Shown here: positions 1-10,455 of the stretch, piece by piece
Layout: every line of letters begins with the position of its first letter
Position numbering within the stretch: position 1 is the stretch's first letter
Assembly (NCBI RefSeq): GCF_000091045.1
Contig: NC_006691.1
Span: 976,301-1,040,300, forward strand
DNA length: 64,000 nucleotides
Source of the DNA: Cryptococcus deneoformans JEC21
Lineage: Eukaryota; Basidiomycota; Tremellomycetes; Tremellales; Cryptococcaceae
Direction of reading: 5' to 3'
Program-made: the position numbers and the translations under genes
The notes under the pieces: model-generated
Told to the model about the DNA's origin: nothing
Seen by the model: only the letters and a program-made list of their open reading frames with translations
The model's database searches: none

Positions 1-1853
1 TGCGTCTTTAAGAGCTCCGAAGACCCCCGGTTCCTTACAAGAGGTGAGTACACTGAGTATCTCATGCGACTAATGCTGATGCCTTCATGCCTATAGCCGT
101 CATGGCTTCAAACGACCATCCAGTCAGCTAATGAACCCCTCTTACAGGCCCAAATGGAATATCTTCAGCAAGAGCTGAAAGAGGCAAATGAGCAGTTGGA
201 CCAAAACTTTAACAGGCTTGAAGCCGCTGGCCTTGGAGCTGTACAGTTAGCAGAGAAATTGGCCGCGGCAGAAGAGAGAATCAGCGAGTTGGAAGACGAA
301 GTCAGGACTTTGGGCCAAAGGAATAAGGCCTCTTTAGCGCTTGTCGGCGCTCAGAGGGAAGAGCAAGAGTAGGTCGCTCTCCACATCTTGAACTTAAATG
401 CTCAGGCTAACAATTGCATAGACAAGAGGCTGAGAGCAGGCTAAAAAAGGCTCTTGATGAGGTTCACCGCCAGATGGACCGACTCAAATCTGACATCAAT
501 GCCGAGCGTGCACGCCTCCAAAGAGATAACAGTCGCTTGCAAGACCTTGTCTCTGAGATGAGATTAAAGAGCAATGCAGAGGTTGAAAGCTTCAAGACAG
601 AAATGGAAAGGATGGCTGAAGAGTCAGAGAGAGAGGTTGAACAAGCACGTGAAGAGGTTAAGAGGGTGGAAAAGGAAAGAGATGAGCTAAAGCGCGTATG
701 TATCTTCCTTTACTAACTTTAAAGATTGACAGCTGATGACTACACTCAGGGAATTCAAATTTCCAAGTCACAGGTGACTCAGCTTGAACGAGAGTTGGCT
801 GACGAAAGACGAGCATATGATTCACTTTCAAGACGCAACGCTCAAATTGCTTGCGATAGTACTACAGCTGGTCAACTACAAGCCGAGTTATCCCAAAAGT
901 CTGAAGCAATTCGCTTGCTCGAATCATCGCTTCGAGACGCAGAATCAATATCGAACCACCTTCGCGAGTCACTTGCTAGACGTGACCAGGAAATAAGAGA
1001 ATCTGAGGCTCAGGTGAACAAATACCGCCGCGAACGTGAAATAATCGCTCAAGAACTGAGGGAGTTCGAAAACGACTTGCAAAAGCATAAGATTGAGAGC
1101 GAAGACTTTGGTCAGCAATTGCAAGCTCTGAAAAGGGAGCAGATCAACAAATCTTCCAAACATGCTGCTGAGCTTCTAGCTTTGGAGAGAGAGATGGAAG
1201 AGGCGAAGGAGCGAGAGAGGAGGTTAAGACACGAGGTTCAGGACGTGAAGACAAAGTATGAAAAAGTTGAAAAGTGGAGGGAATTGCACGAGTGTGACGC
1301 GTAAGTCGTCTTCTAATATGGTCTGGTTAACTTGGGGACCATGCTGACTAGTCGTCCCAGTGGATTATCCGACACCTTGGCAGAACAAAAGTCCCGGTTT
1401 AAATCCCAATCAAGAGAACTTGCTACTCAGATTAGGTATCTGAAAGCCAAGTACACCCGCGAAGCGACTTTCCGAAATGCACTGGCATTGCAGAAGAGAT
1501 ATTTACTGCTGTTAGTCGGTGGAAAAAGTTTGAAGTAAGTATCTTTGCACAGCTACACCGTGGCAAAGCATACTCACCACTTTGCAGTGAACAAGCTACT
1601 ATCAAGGCCATTGCTAAGATGGGCTTCCCTATCCCCGAACAGCCAAGACCTGCGAGGACGTTCAAGGCAGTAGCGCTTGCTGTTTTGAGTACTATTCGAG
1701 CTAGGTAAGCATATTAGTGGCCTCGCTAATATGTGACGAGATGGCTTACATCTGAGTAGGAACGATGCTGCCCGGTGGCGCACAGAAGTAGATTTGAAAA
1801 TCTCTGCGGCCGCTGCACGAAACGAAAGGCGGAGAGTTTCAGGTAGGATATAG
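1..1853 (+). CDS. PACT-domain spindle pole body coiled-coil protein (Spc110/Pcp1-like), 3' part
   Basis: The gene enters from the left edge, so the N-terminus is missing. The visible part is almost entirely heptad-rich coiled coil (Glu/Lys/Arg/Gln-rich with regular Leu), followed near the C-terminus by a PACT-like motif: a run containing ATFRNALALQKRYLLLLVGG, then an aromatic/hydrophobic stretch and a basic tail ending at the TAG of 1851-1853. PACT domains anchor pericentrin, Spc110 and Pcp1 to the centrosome or spindle pole body through calmodulin, so the likely role is a spindle-pole scaffold for gamma-tubulin. I follow introns at about 44-96, 368-420, 697-750, 1302-1361, 1535-1587 and 1705-1759; each restores the frame of the coiled coil. 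The family assignment rests on the PACT-like motif plus coiled coil; other PACT proteins cannot be excluded. Confidence 0.8.
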
Positions 1854-2463
1854 GAGGGTTAAAAAGAAAAAATAGTAGCGGCGTACAGGGTTTAGTAATT
1901 GACTGAATACTTTGTTGTCATTAGAACAGACATCTTGAGCTGTGAAGACTGTATATTATTAATAATGTGCATATACCTGTGGATGGAATCCGACGTGTTT
2001 CCGAGATTTCCTGCTCTTTCATTAGAAGCAAGCATCAAGTAGTAACATACTTGTCATCATCGTCCTTCCAAAGGTATGTTACTTATAGGAATGTTTTTTA
2101 GCAGGTTGCATATTGTGTACAATGAGCAACTTTTTGCCACAAGAAGGCGAAATGGTAACAGACGGCATCATAACGCCAGCACTACTACTTTTTTGTTGTT
2201 TATGCTCGTCTTCTCTTCTCCATCAATCCGTTTCTTCATCTCTCCGATGGTTTCAACGCAATAGCCGGTCTTCTTAAGTTAATCATCGCCTAACCAATCT
2301 CGGTTGCGTGCAATACACAAGCTTCGTCTCCAGCACAAGTAATTTTCGATTATAATAATCGACGAGGAGCCAGTTGCCATGCTAGACAACATGAGAAGAA
2401 AGCGAAGAGGGTGAGGGGGGGCAGTAGCGGTACGTCCGTCAGCGGCAGCAGAGACTTGAATGG
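1854..2463. other. intergenic, no gene seen
   Basis: AT-rich spacer between two 3' ends. It contains a short palindrome (CGATTA-TAA-TAATCG, 2348-2362) and no reading frame with protein-like composition. I looked for a long terminal repeat belonging to the neighbouring gag-like gene and saw none. Confidence 0.5.
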
Positions 2464-3585
2464 CTAGGGGAGGATGGAACAGTGCGTACAGGTCTCATCC
2501 AGGTCAAGGAATGTCTCGAGCTTGAGGTAATCGTCAAGCTGACTGGTAAGTTCTTGGATAAGGTCTTCGTGGTTGTCGACTGGATGTGGATTGGAACGCA
2601 TGGAAGGACGGCGGCTGGGACAGGTTTTGAAATTGTGACCAACCTTGCGGCAATCGTTGCATCGGTTTTCTTTGGCGAAAAGTTTGCGAATGTGTTTACC
2701 GGCAGGAGAGAGATAATAAGGTAAGGGGTTTTGAGCTTGATAATAGTGGCTGACAGGGTGAGCCAGGTGCGGCTGGGTCTGCGGGGTCGCCGAATTTTGA
2801 GCCTTGGCACGAGTGGGTGTGAATTGCTCTTTTTTCTCCTCCAAGTACTTTCTGACTTCTAACTGTAATTGAGTGCAGACCTCACTCAAACTTCCATTCT
2901 TAAACTCCGGCTTTGTCATCAAACGAAGGAACAGGATCTCAGGACATGCAGCGCGGTAAAGGTTGGCCATAAAGGTGTCGCTGGGATAGAGCTCGGTGCC
3001 CATCAAATTATGACGGTGTTGTATGGCTTGCTGATCGAAAGTAGGCCAATCGCTAACTTGATTGAACTGCAGGCGGAAAAGTGAACGAAATTCTTTCTGA
3101 GCCCACTCTAAAGGCATCGCAGCGTCCTTGAAAGCCACAATACATTCCTCCCATCCCGACTCGCCATCCTCTTCCATCATCCGACCAGTAGTCCTCACCC
3201 ATGCTTGCAGTGCTTTACATTCGATGGAGTTATTCGCCAGCTCCAGGATGGTTACTCGCCGATTCTCTTCCCGCACATCGTCGTTTCCGGGGGAAAAAAG
3301 AGAGTAAGTCCGAAGAAGCTTGTACAGGCGGTCGGTGTGAAGAATGACAGCTGGAACATCACGAATGGGACCGGTAAATGTGGGGATATCAGAGGCTTCT
3401 GGGATAGAGATCCCTCGAGGTGCGTAATTCCCCTGGGCAGCTGCTGATGAGTTTTGCTGACCTACCAATTTAGACAGGTAGAGGATGGCTGCTGCTATCT
3501 GAGAGTTGAGGTCTCCATCAACAGGAAGTGAGTTCACTTCCTCAGGAAGAGGAGTGTCTTTAGGCGTTTGTCTCTTGGGGGGCAT
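2464..3585 (-). CDS. gag-like protein with CCHC zinc knuckle (LTR-retroelement derived)
   Basis: An uninterrupted frame of about 373 codons from ATG (MPPKRQTPK) to stop. The middle is a helical retrotransposon-gag-type region (aromatic, Trp/Leu-rich, with a segment around EWAQKEFRSLFRLQFNQ). Near the C-terminus is a perfect CX2CX4HX4C knuckle, CNDCRKVGHNFKTC, at about residues 299-312, followed by about 60 residues. No protease, reverse transcriptase, RNase H or integrase frame lies on either side, and no long terminal repeats or primer-binding site are visible, so this is either a gag-only remnant or a domesticated gag gene. It lies about 480 bp from a tRNA gene, a common setting for Ty3-type insertions. 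An in-frame upstream ATG at 3699 is possible, but the extra N-terminus does not look protein-like. Confidence 0.7.
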   Translation of the reverse strand: MPPKRQTPKDTPLPEEVNSLPVDGDLNSQIAAAILYLSKLVGQQNSSAAAQGNYAPRGISIPEASDIPTFTGPIRDVPAVILHTDRLYKLLRTYSLFSPGNDDVREENRRVTILELANNSIECKALQAWVRTTGRMMEEDGESGWEECIVAFKDAAMPLEWAQKEFRSLFRLQFNQVSDWPTFDQQAIQHRHNLMGTELYPSDTFMANLYRAACPEILFLRLMTKPEFKNGSLSEVCTQLQLEVRKYLEEKKEQFTPTRAKAQNSATPQTQPHLAHPVSHYYQAQNPLPYYLSPAGKHIRKLFAKENRCNDCRKVGHNFKTCPSRRPSMRSNPHPVDNHEDLIQELTSQLDDYLKLETFLDLDETCTHCSILP

Positions 3586-4062
3586 GAAGGGCGTTTGGTG
3601 TTTTGTGTGCGTTGTTTTGAAAGAAGCGTAGACACTGGGTGTCTCATTGATTGTTGTTGTAATATATTTGTGTAGTTTAGAGACTAGCAAAACATGCACT
3701 GGTTGTATACATGTATATTGTGCGATGAAGAACTACAACAATATGCGACCACTATTTTACCAAGTACCGAACTGTTGTGTGTCAAAAGTAAAGTCACACA
3801 CATAAAATGCCACATCATCTGGCTGAATACAACATCATGCATCATCATGCATATGCATCATCATAGGGTGACCTGCTTTCCTTCGGCTTCCATTTCGCAA
3901 ACGATAAATCGTGCAGTAGTTATAATAATATCATCATTACAGGTTCTTGAAATGTCAAATAGAAGAAGATGCATGGATCGCATTTTTTATAGTGCTTAAG
4001 AAGGATCTAATGGTCTTTCACTGTTATAGTGATTTATATGCATAAATCATCAAATTCAACAA
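3586..4062. other. intergenic between gag-like gene and tRNA, with ATCATGCAT iterations
   Basis: AT-rich spacer. At about 3834-3865 a short stretch iterates ATCATGCAT/ATGCATCATCAT and is nearly self-complementary. No convincing coding frame is seen. This would hold the promoter of the gag-like gene if that is expressed. Confidence 0.4.
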
Positions 4063-4160
4063 GCCCTCATGGTGTAGTGGTAACACGAAGGTCTCATATG
4101 AAGTTAGCTTAATGGTTGACATCTAATCCTCAGCTCTGAGTTCGATTCTCAGTGAGGGCA
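4063..4160 (+). tRNA. tRNA-Met (CAT), elongator type, with 26-nt intron
   Basis: Acceptor arms GCCCTCA/TGAGGGC pair perfectly, the D-arm is GTGT...ACAC, and the T-arm CTGAG-TTCGATT-CTCAG is perfect, with discriminator A. The anticodon arm reads AAGGT-CTCATA, then a 26-nt intron, then A-ATCCT, giving loop CTCATAA with anticodon CAT. The GTCTCATAATC core is typical of elongator Met tRNAs. The anticodon stem has one A.C mismatch. An identical mature sequence occurs at 15243-15340 on the other strand with a different intron. Confidence 0.85.
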
Positions 4161-4701
4161 TTTATTTTTTTGCTTTTGTGGACTCTTTTTGCCATTATCA
4201 AAAACTACTGTTAAGATTTGTCACATTTTACCATCGTAACCCAGCATCTATATGCATAACGCGATAGCAGTTTCCTATCAGTATTGAATAGCACTTTGGT
4301 AAGTGGTTGGTTTTGTTTTTAAGCGCGTATCCTGTATCATCAATAGCTGGCCCAATCCCCTGAGCGCCTATTTAGCCCTGGAGAATACCTCCTCGCAGAC
4401 AGTGGCTATGGCGCTAGCGAGTGGATCATCCCCAGCTTCAAGAAGACACTCTGAGAACAGCCTTGCTTGCCCTTGGAGGTCGACAAAGATAAATCACAGT
4501 GCTCCCGCCCGCTGGGGGTAGTCGCCCGCATTTTTAGTTACTCTATAATTGCATCCTGAAGAGGCAGATTTTATTGCTTAAAGCAAAAAAACTTGGTACT
4601 AGTCGGCTAGGATAATTAACGGTACAGATTCGCTAGAGCCATATGTTCTGCCTGGCACAATGCAATACAACAGTAAGGTGATTATGTATCAAATCGTTCG
4701 T
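4161..4701. other. intergenic; possible short coding scrap on minus strand
   Basis: Spacer downstream of the tRNA, starting with a T-run that may serve as the RNA polymerase III terminator (TTTATTTTTTT just after 4160). On the minus strand at 4368-4493 a 41-codon stretch has protein-like composition and ends VFSRAK-stop, but it has no start codon or visible exon partners. Otherwise nothing is recognised. Confidence 0.35.
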
Positions 4702-5611
4702 TTATGCCTTGTTTTCTTCCAGCTTCTGTCTCTTTTCATCCTCGGCGTCTGCGACGTCGCTTGGCGCCTCCCTCTTGGTCCCGGTTTTGTTGTTCGCTTC
4801 TAATTCTAAGGGCTTGGAAGACGATGAGTCTGGTTTTTCAGCAGCTTCAGGCGCCGTAGAGGGTTTATCCGCAGAGGGTGCGGCAGGAAGCTTTGCCTTC
4901 TTCTTGACCACCACACCTTTCATTAACGATTTCACGTCCTTTTTCTTGACATCTTTAGAGGGAATCTTCTTCGGAGGGGCAGATTTAGCTACTGCTGCCA
5001 CAGTGGGTGGCGAAGCATCTGTTTGAGACGTATTTCTCGCCGCTAACCGTCTGCAAATCATGTCGTTAGATTTGGACAATCGCTGACCGCACAGTCACTA
5101 TAGGTGCAGAGACGTACTCTCTGTATGCTCTCATCTCCTCGGCTTCACGTTCCTCCAGCTTTTTCTGTTCCGCCCTCTTTTCAGCTTCCTTCTCCGCAAG
5201 GAATCGTTGTTCATCAGCGTTGAGTCCTCGCCATTGGTTCGATAATTTCATCTTCGAATCCCATTCCTCCTTTTTCAACTCCTATTGTGATGTAACATGG
5301 AGGCGTAAGCTTTAGAACGTGGATCGTATGAGCGGACATGCAGAGAAGCCACACCTTTTGTGCTTGTAATCGTTCATAGAGAGTACGGGCATCATAGTCA
5401 GTTTCCGGCTCCTCGGGAGGCGGCTCCTGGCCAATTCTATAGACAGTCAGGTTAACGGGCAAAATCTATTGACATGCACATCAAATTACCTAGCGTATGC
5501 CTCGGCCCATTCCTTCTTTCTGTTCTCTCTCGCCTCATCGATGGCTGATTGGGATTCGAAGCGCGACGAGATTGCGCCTGTAGCAGGCGTCATAATGGAG
5601 TTGGGGTCCAT
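4702..5611 (-). CDS. FYV6: Fyv6/FAM192A (NIP30)-domain protein, spliceosome associated
   Basis: The N-terminus begins MDPNSIMTPATGAISSRFES and continues into the diagnostic FAM192A/Fyv6 block, with YARIGQEPPPEEPETDYD, then TLYERLQAQK, then KLSNQWRGLNADEQRFL, followed by a long charged helix. The C-terminal half is Lys/Pro/Ala-rich, with a nuclear-localisation-like KKKDVK...VVVKKKAK and a disordered acidic tail. In yeast Fyv6 is a second-step splicing factor, and the mammalian relative binds the PA28-gamma proteasome activator; the nuclear splicing role is inferred from the family. At least four coding exons are joined by short introns (for example about 5284-5353 and 5438-5490). The start is the first ATG in frame with the conserved domain and lies about 300 bp from the divergently transcribed U2SURP-like gene, also a splicing gene. 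Confidence 0.85.
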
Positions 5612-5911
5612 TTTTATTTCCTGTCTTTGAATATATTATGTCGTTCCGTAGTTAATATCAAAATAATCCTGTATAGGAGTTGTGGAAAGAGATGGAATAC
5701 AAGTTATGCTGTTCGAGTTTCGAATTATGGTGACCACTGCGCTGCGATCATCTAAACGTCGCTGCAACATCTCTCGGAATCTACGCTGGCCGGGATTTGA
5801 TTCCGCGCCCATTCTACTTCTTAACACAAGGACGATGATGGTATATTATTATTGAACAACAACTTGCCATTCCTATAAAGTTGATTACCCTCCCCACCTC
5901 TACACCTCACC

Positions 5912-8707
5912 ATGTCCCGCAGGCTAGACCTCTCCAAATTCGCAGGCTCAGACTCGGAAGGCGAAGAAGATGTCCCCAAAGCAAGTCCACGTATCTTTTT
6001 TAATGTGCTAGTCGTCGCCAACACTGACCGTGGATTTGTCACAGCATCAACTGGAATTGACTGCACTCAAGAGCAAGACCTTTTCTCAAGGTATCACCAA
6101 AAAAACAAAGCGTGATCTGGAAAAGGAGGCAGAGGAACGTAAGCGGATTGAAGAGGAAAAGTACACTGCAAGCCATACCTTGAATCCGCACCGTCCACTG
6201 ACATGGCCTACCTCAGAGCGGCAGCACTGGTAATGGCAGAGATTGAAAGAGAGTTTGAAGGATCAGCTGAGGGAAGCTCGTCCGGTCACACGGGTATGAG
6301 GGGTTTTCGGGGAAGACCCATTGGGCCTGGGGGAGGGTTTGTAAGGGCCGGAGGCGCGCCGATGGGAGCGCCAACGTCTTTTGCGCCCCCTAGAGGTCCA
6401 GCCGCTATGGGCTACGGTAGAGTAAGTCTAGATGTTACTGACCAAGTTAACTGGGCTGACATATCGCAGCCAAAACCCATGCCTGTCAGAGCGCCATCAC
6501 CGCCTCCTCCACCCAGTGGACCGAAGCCAAGGGGCAAGAGAGCGATGGATTCATTCTTGGAAGAAATCAAGCAGTATGTCATCCTTTCAAAAAGCGATCC
6601 CTCTTCTCCTCTTTATCAATACTGATGGCAAATATAGTAACCAGAACGCCCGCGAACAAAAATTCAGTCAGATCGCAAAGAAGGAGGGATCTTCAGTAAC
6701 TGCCCTTGCAGGTCTGTACCGGCAATCTGCTATTGATGAAGACTGTGAACCATCTTGAACTGATCGATTCATGTAAAACTAGCTTGGGAAACTGGCGGAA
6801 GTGGCTTCGACCATGAGGTACGTCTCATATTGTCTTTTTTTTTTGGTTAGATATTTAGCTAATCCTGGAGTAGAGCACCAATTTATTCATTGTGGGTGTT
6901 CCAACATGAAGGCCAGCGAATGTACAATATCTAACCTTTTTGAGCAGTCAAATTTGCCTCAAGAGATCACGGAAGAGATTCTCGGTTTGCACTTTGCAAA
7001 GCAGGGACCGGTGGCGACTGTCAAAATCATGTGGCGTGAGTTTCTATATTATTATTTTCTGTTTTTGTATATGTCAAGGAGTTGACGTTGTCTGTAGCCC
7101 GAGGCGACGAAGCATTCAGCCAGGCAAGCGCCCGACGGGGTCTCACCGGTTTCGTGTCGTACATGGAACGGAAAGATGCTGAACGGGCTGTGAAAGAGCT
7201 GGACGGGTCGGAATGGATGGGAAATTCGATTCGAGTAGGATGGAGCAAGCCTGTTGCAAAGCCCTTGAAAGCTCTTTTCGGTGAGTCATTTTTTCATATC
7301 TATCACAGAAAAAGAAAAGGAAAAAAGGAAAAAGCCTGAACAGCAATGTAGATATCACAAGTGACAGTCACAAGCGAAGAAGGTCAAGATCACGATCAAG
7401 GGGCCGCAGCCCTCCTAGAAAGAAATCGCATCGCGCCCGTTCATACTCGTACTCCTCGTCATCTTCTTACTCTCGTTCCCCTTCGCCCGAACGGACTTGC
7501 AAACAAAAGTGGCTGGATAGTATCCCTGAAGAACATGGGAGGTTTATCAAGACTGTTGCGAACCGCGTAAAGGAACATGGTAAAGGATTTGAAGATGTTT
7601 TGATGGAAAAGGAAAGGGAGAACCCAAAGTTTGCCTTTTTGTATGACGACAAGGCATGTGGCTTTTCTTTTTTTTTCTTTCCCGAGTATTGTTGACCAGA
7701 GGTACAGCTTCCCGACTACCACCTTTACCAATCCACACTTTCATCACATTACCGCATTCCGTCTCCACCCCCCGAAGCATTCAACGACGACGGTTACGCC
7801 TCCATCTACTCTTCCGACTCGGCCGAGGATTCCGAAAGGGAGCGAACGTCCAAGGGTAAACTTGGCCGACTTGCGAAAAGGCGGTTTGAGGCCATGTTAC
7901 GGGTGATGACTGGGAAAAGGGCGGAGATTGCGCGGGGGATGGAGTTTGCGCTCCGACGAGCCGAAGCGGCGGATGAGATTGCAGATATCATCTGTCAGTC
8001 TGTCCAGGTGGATTCGACGCCCGTCCCGCGAAAGATTGCGCGTCTTCACCTCATCTCTGATATCCTTCACAACTCTGCGTCGCCTTTGCCCAACGTTTGG
8101 CGATACCGCCTCGCGTTTGAGCATAGGCTACCGCCCGTGCTGGCGCATTTGAATACGGTGGAGAAGAGTTTGATGGTGTATTCGGGCAAGATTAGTGCGG
8201 ATGTGTTTAGAGGGCAAGTGGGGAATGTATTGGATATCTGGGAACGATGGCACGTTGCTTTTTTTTTTTTTGGCTGGTTGGTTGGCGCGCTTTTTGCTGA
8301 CTTTTTTTGCAAATAGGATTGTATTCAACACCGATACTGCGGAACTCTTCCGTGCCGTGTTGGTCGGCGACAAGCCTCTCTCTGCGCTCGTCAAGACCCC
8401 CCAGGGCGCATGGGTTGACAAGGCCAAGTTGGAGGCGGAGGAAGCGGAGAGGAAGAAGAGGGAAAACGAGCAACAAAAAGCTGAAGAGGAGGAAGATAGG
8501 TTTGAGCAGAGTGGGTTTAAGAGTAGTTTTAAGAGGATCAATCCGCAGGCTGGGCCTGCGCCTGCGCCTGAATCAGTACCGTCAGCTGTCAGATCTGCGT
8601 TTGAGGATGAAGATTTGGATGGGGAGGTGATGGAAGATTTAGACGGGGAGGCGATGGAAGATTTGGACGGGGAGGCGATGGAGGATTTGGACGGGGAGGC
8701 AATGTAA
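5912..8707 (+). CDS. U2 snRNP-associated SURP protein (U2SURP/SR140-like)
   Basis: The order of parts is: charged N-terminus (MSRRLDLSKFAGSDSEGEED), a coiled segment, a Pro-rich linker, an RRM (STNLFISNLPQEITEEIL ... GPVATVKIMWPRGDEA ... RKDAERAVKELDG), an Arg/Ser tract (KRRRSRSRSRGRSPPRKK), a SURP module (GRFIKTVANRVKEHGKGF ... NPKFAFLYDD), then a CID-type helical domain (ARLHLISDILHNSASPLPNVWRYR ... VGNVLDIWERW) and an acidic coiled tail. This RRM-SURP-CID order is that of U2SURP, a U2 snRNP 17S component acting in branch-site recognition. About eleven introns are needed, and three of them (5981-6044, 7654-7707, 8250-8316) keep the frame only with GC donors. The tail ends in four 24-bp repeats that include the stop codon. 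Confidence 0.9.
5981..6044 (+). other. GC-AG intron in the U2SURP-like gene
   Basis: The exon ends ...CCCAAA, then GCAAGT...TTTGTCACAG, then CATCAACTG. Only this GC donor joins VPK to HQLELTALKSK in frame. The nearby GTATCT donor leads to an early stop. Confidence 0.75.
7654..7707 (+). other. GC-AG intron inside the SURP module
   Basis: The donor is AAG|GCATGT and the acceptor GGTACAG|CTTCCC. Joining here reads FAFLYDDK-LPDYHLYQ, as expected for a SURP module. No GT donor gives the required phase. Confidence 0.7.
8250..8316 (+). other. probable GC-AG intron inside the CID domain
   Basis: The donor is ATG|GCACGT and the acceptor AAATAG|G. It gives WERW-IVFNTD, the expected continuous sequence. 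The intron contains a T13 run. The downstream GTTGCT donor gives the wrong frame. Confidence 0.6.
8612..8707 (+). repeat. four tandem 24-bp repeats at the end of the U2SURP-like gene
   Basis: Units start at 8612, 8636, 8660 and 8684 and encode DLDGEVME, DLDGEAME, DLDGEAME, DLDGEAM-stop. In the last unit the GAA that ends the other units is TAA, so the repeat itself supplies the stop codon. Confidence 0.9.
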
Positions 8708-8774
8708 AGAGAAAAATGATACCCAACCAAAATGCCCAAATGCATAAATGTTTACAAATACTTGAATTCTATGA

Positions 8775-10304
8775 CTACGCGTTGGTCCCCGGATTCACAT
8801 CCATCACCTTGTTCCACAGCTTTTCATTAATCTTCTCCGCCCTCTCAAACGCCGCTTTCAACCTCTTGTTCTCTGCCAAGAGCTGTCCCACCTGATCGCT
8901 CGTCGTCCCCGCATCTCCCATCGCCTGACGACGGGTCACCGCCGGCGCGGGCGGCGGTCGAAGATCAGAGAGGAGAGAGGCGGCGTGAGAGGTAGGCGGG
9001 CGGAGGAGGACGGTGGGTTCGTGGGATTCTTGCGGGGGACGACCTTTGAGCCGTTCGAGGGGTTTGATCTCCATGATGGGTATTTCTTCGCCTTTAGCCC
9101 CCGCGCCTGCGCCTACGCCGACACTCCCCACGAGGTCGGCGGGACGTAAGAGTGTGGTGAGATGCGTGACGGGTCCGGCATGTGGGGAGAGGGTACGCAG
9201 ATGCTGGTGAGACGGGAGCGAGTGGATCTGGATGTTGCCCGCCGAGGTGCCGACGAGGAGATGGGTGGAGGAAAGGGAAAGCGCGAGAGAGGTGATGGAG
9301 TCGTTGGCGTCTTTGAGAGAGATGACAGCGCCTTGGGGCTTGATTGGTGCAGAAGCATTTCCATCTCCACCGACGGCTTCCCATTCATCCTGCGACGCGG
9401 CGGCGGCGGCGGCGGACTGATCGTGATCGCCGAGGACGGCCCGTTTTCGGAATAAGGGGAAGTGGTAGACGTCGCCTTGGGTGGTGCCGACGTAGAAGAA
9501 TCGTTCAGAGGGGTCGACGGCGAGGGTGGTAGGGGTGCATGTGACGGGGAGGACGAATGTGCAGAGAAGATCGAATGGAGGGTAGAGGGACCACATCTGG
9601 GGGTGGGTCAGTGGATGGTGCATCAGAGAAAAGAGGACGTACTTTGACGGTTCCGTCATCTGAAGCAGTCCATAATCTACCACCCTGGCTACCCGCAACG
9701 CGTCCAAGCCCGACACACCGCACTGCGAGGTTATGGTCCCTGAGCGTCGCATACGGTTTGCCCGCCTTGGCTGGATCCTCTGGATCGATCAGTTGGGATA
9801 CGAGGTAGACGTGCGCTGAAGAATCGAGCGATGTGGAAATCAAGAGTCGAGAGTCCGGCGTGAACGTCAAGGAGGTCAGAGCGCGGTAGTGGGCGGTATG
9901 GGAAGACACCAAGAGACCGGAAGAGAGTTCCCAGAGGTAGATGTGGCCGTTGGGCGAACCGGCTGCTGCCCAGTAGCCGTTGGGCGAGACGGTGAAGCAG
10001 GCCATCTTTTCAGGAAGATGCAGCTTGAGATGCATCTGGTCCTACGGCCGGTGTTAGTATACGGCGCCTGCACACAAGCACCCACCTTTTGCCATGCCCA
10101 GACGTGGAGGAGCGCCTTGTCCTCCTGGACTGCAAAGACTGCGCCGCCCTGGTTGTTGTAGGTGGGGACATGTGCGAGCGAGCAGGGTGCTGTTGCGCAC
10201 GGTTTGAATGCGTGGACGGAGGCGGAGGTGAGGAGGTCGTGGAGGTGTATGGCGGCTGCGGGGGCAGAGGACGGGGCGGAGAGGACGAGTTCCTGTGGAG
10301 CCAT
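8775..10304 (-). CDS. IPI3: WD40 pre-rRNA processing protein IPI3 (WDR18-like)
   Basis: A WD-repeat protein starting MAPQELVLSAPSSAP, with repeat blades visible around KMACFTVSPNGYWAAAGSPN, ALTSLTFTPDSRLLIST, GRLWTASDDGTVKMWSL, and a later SITSLALSLSSTHLLVGTS. It ends in a short coiled coil (QVGQLLAENKRLKAAFERAE, then INEKLWNKVMD). Ipi3, with Rix1 and Ipi1 (PELP1-WDR18-TEX10), acts on pre-60S particles in ITS2 processing, and the C-terminal coil is typical of that family. Two introns are clear: one at about 10042-10085 with a TACTAAC branch site, and one at about 9596-9642. The start codon lies only 151 bp from the ATG of the divergent acidic-protein gene, so the two share a promoter region. 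Confidence 0.85.
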
Positions 10305-10455
10305 GGTGTGATGTGGTGAAGGGAAAACATTCAGCGGGCAACTTTTGCGGGGGGCAGAGTGGAGGCTGGATCGGGACACCGCGCACATTCGCCGAAGCAT
10401 CTCGCTCTTGTATCCCTCTCAAGCAACTCTCAAGCTCCCCCTCCCCCCCCCTCCG

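Noticed and set aside
1854..4062. LTRs or a primer-binding site around the gag-like gene
   Set aside because: I compared both flanks by eye and found no direct repeat with TG...CA ends and no match to a tRNA 3' end.
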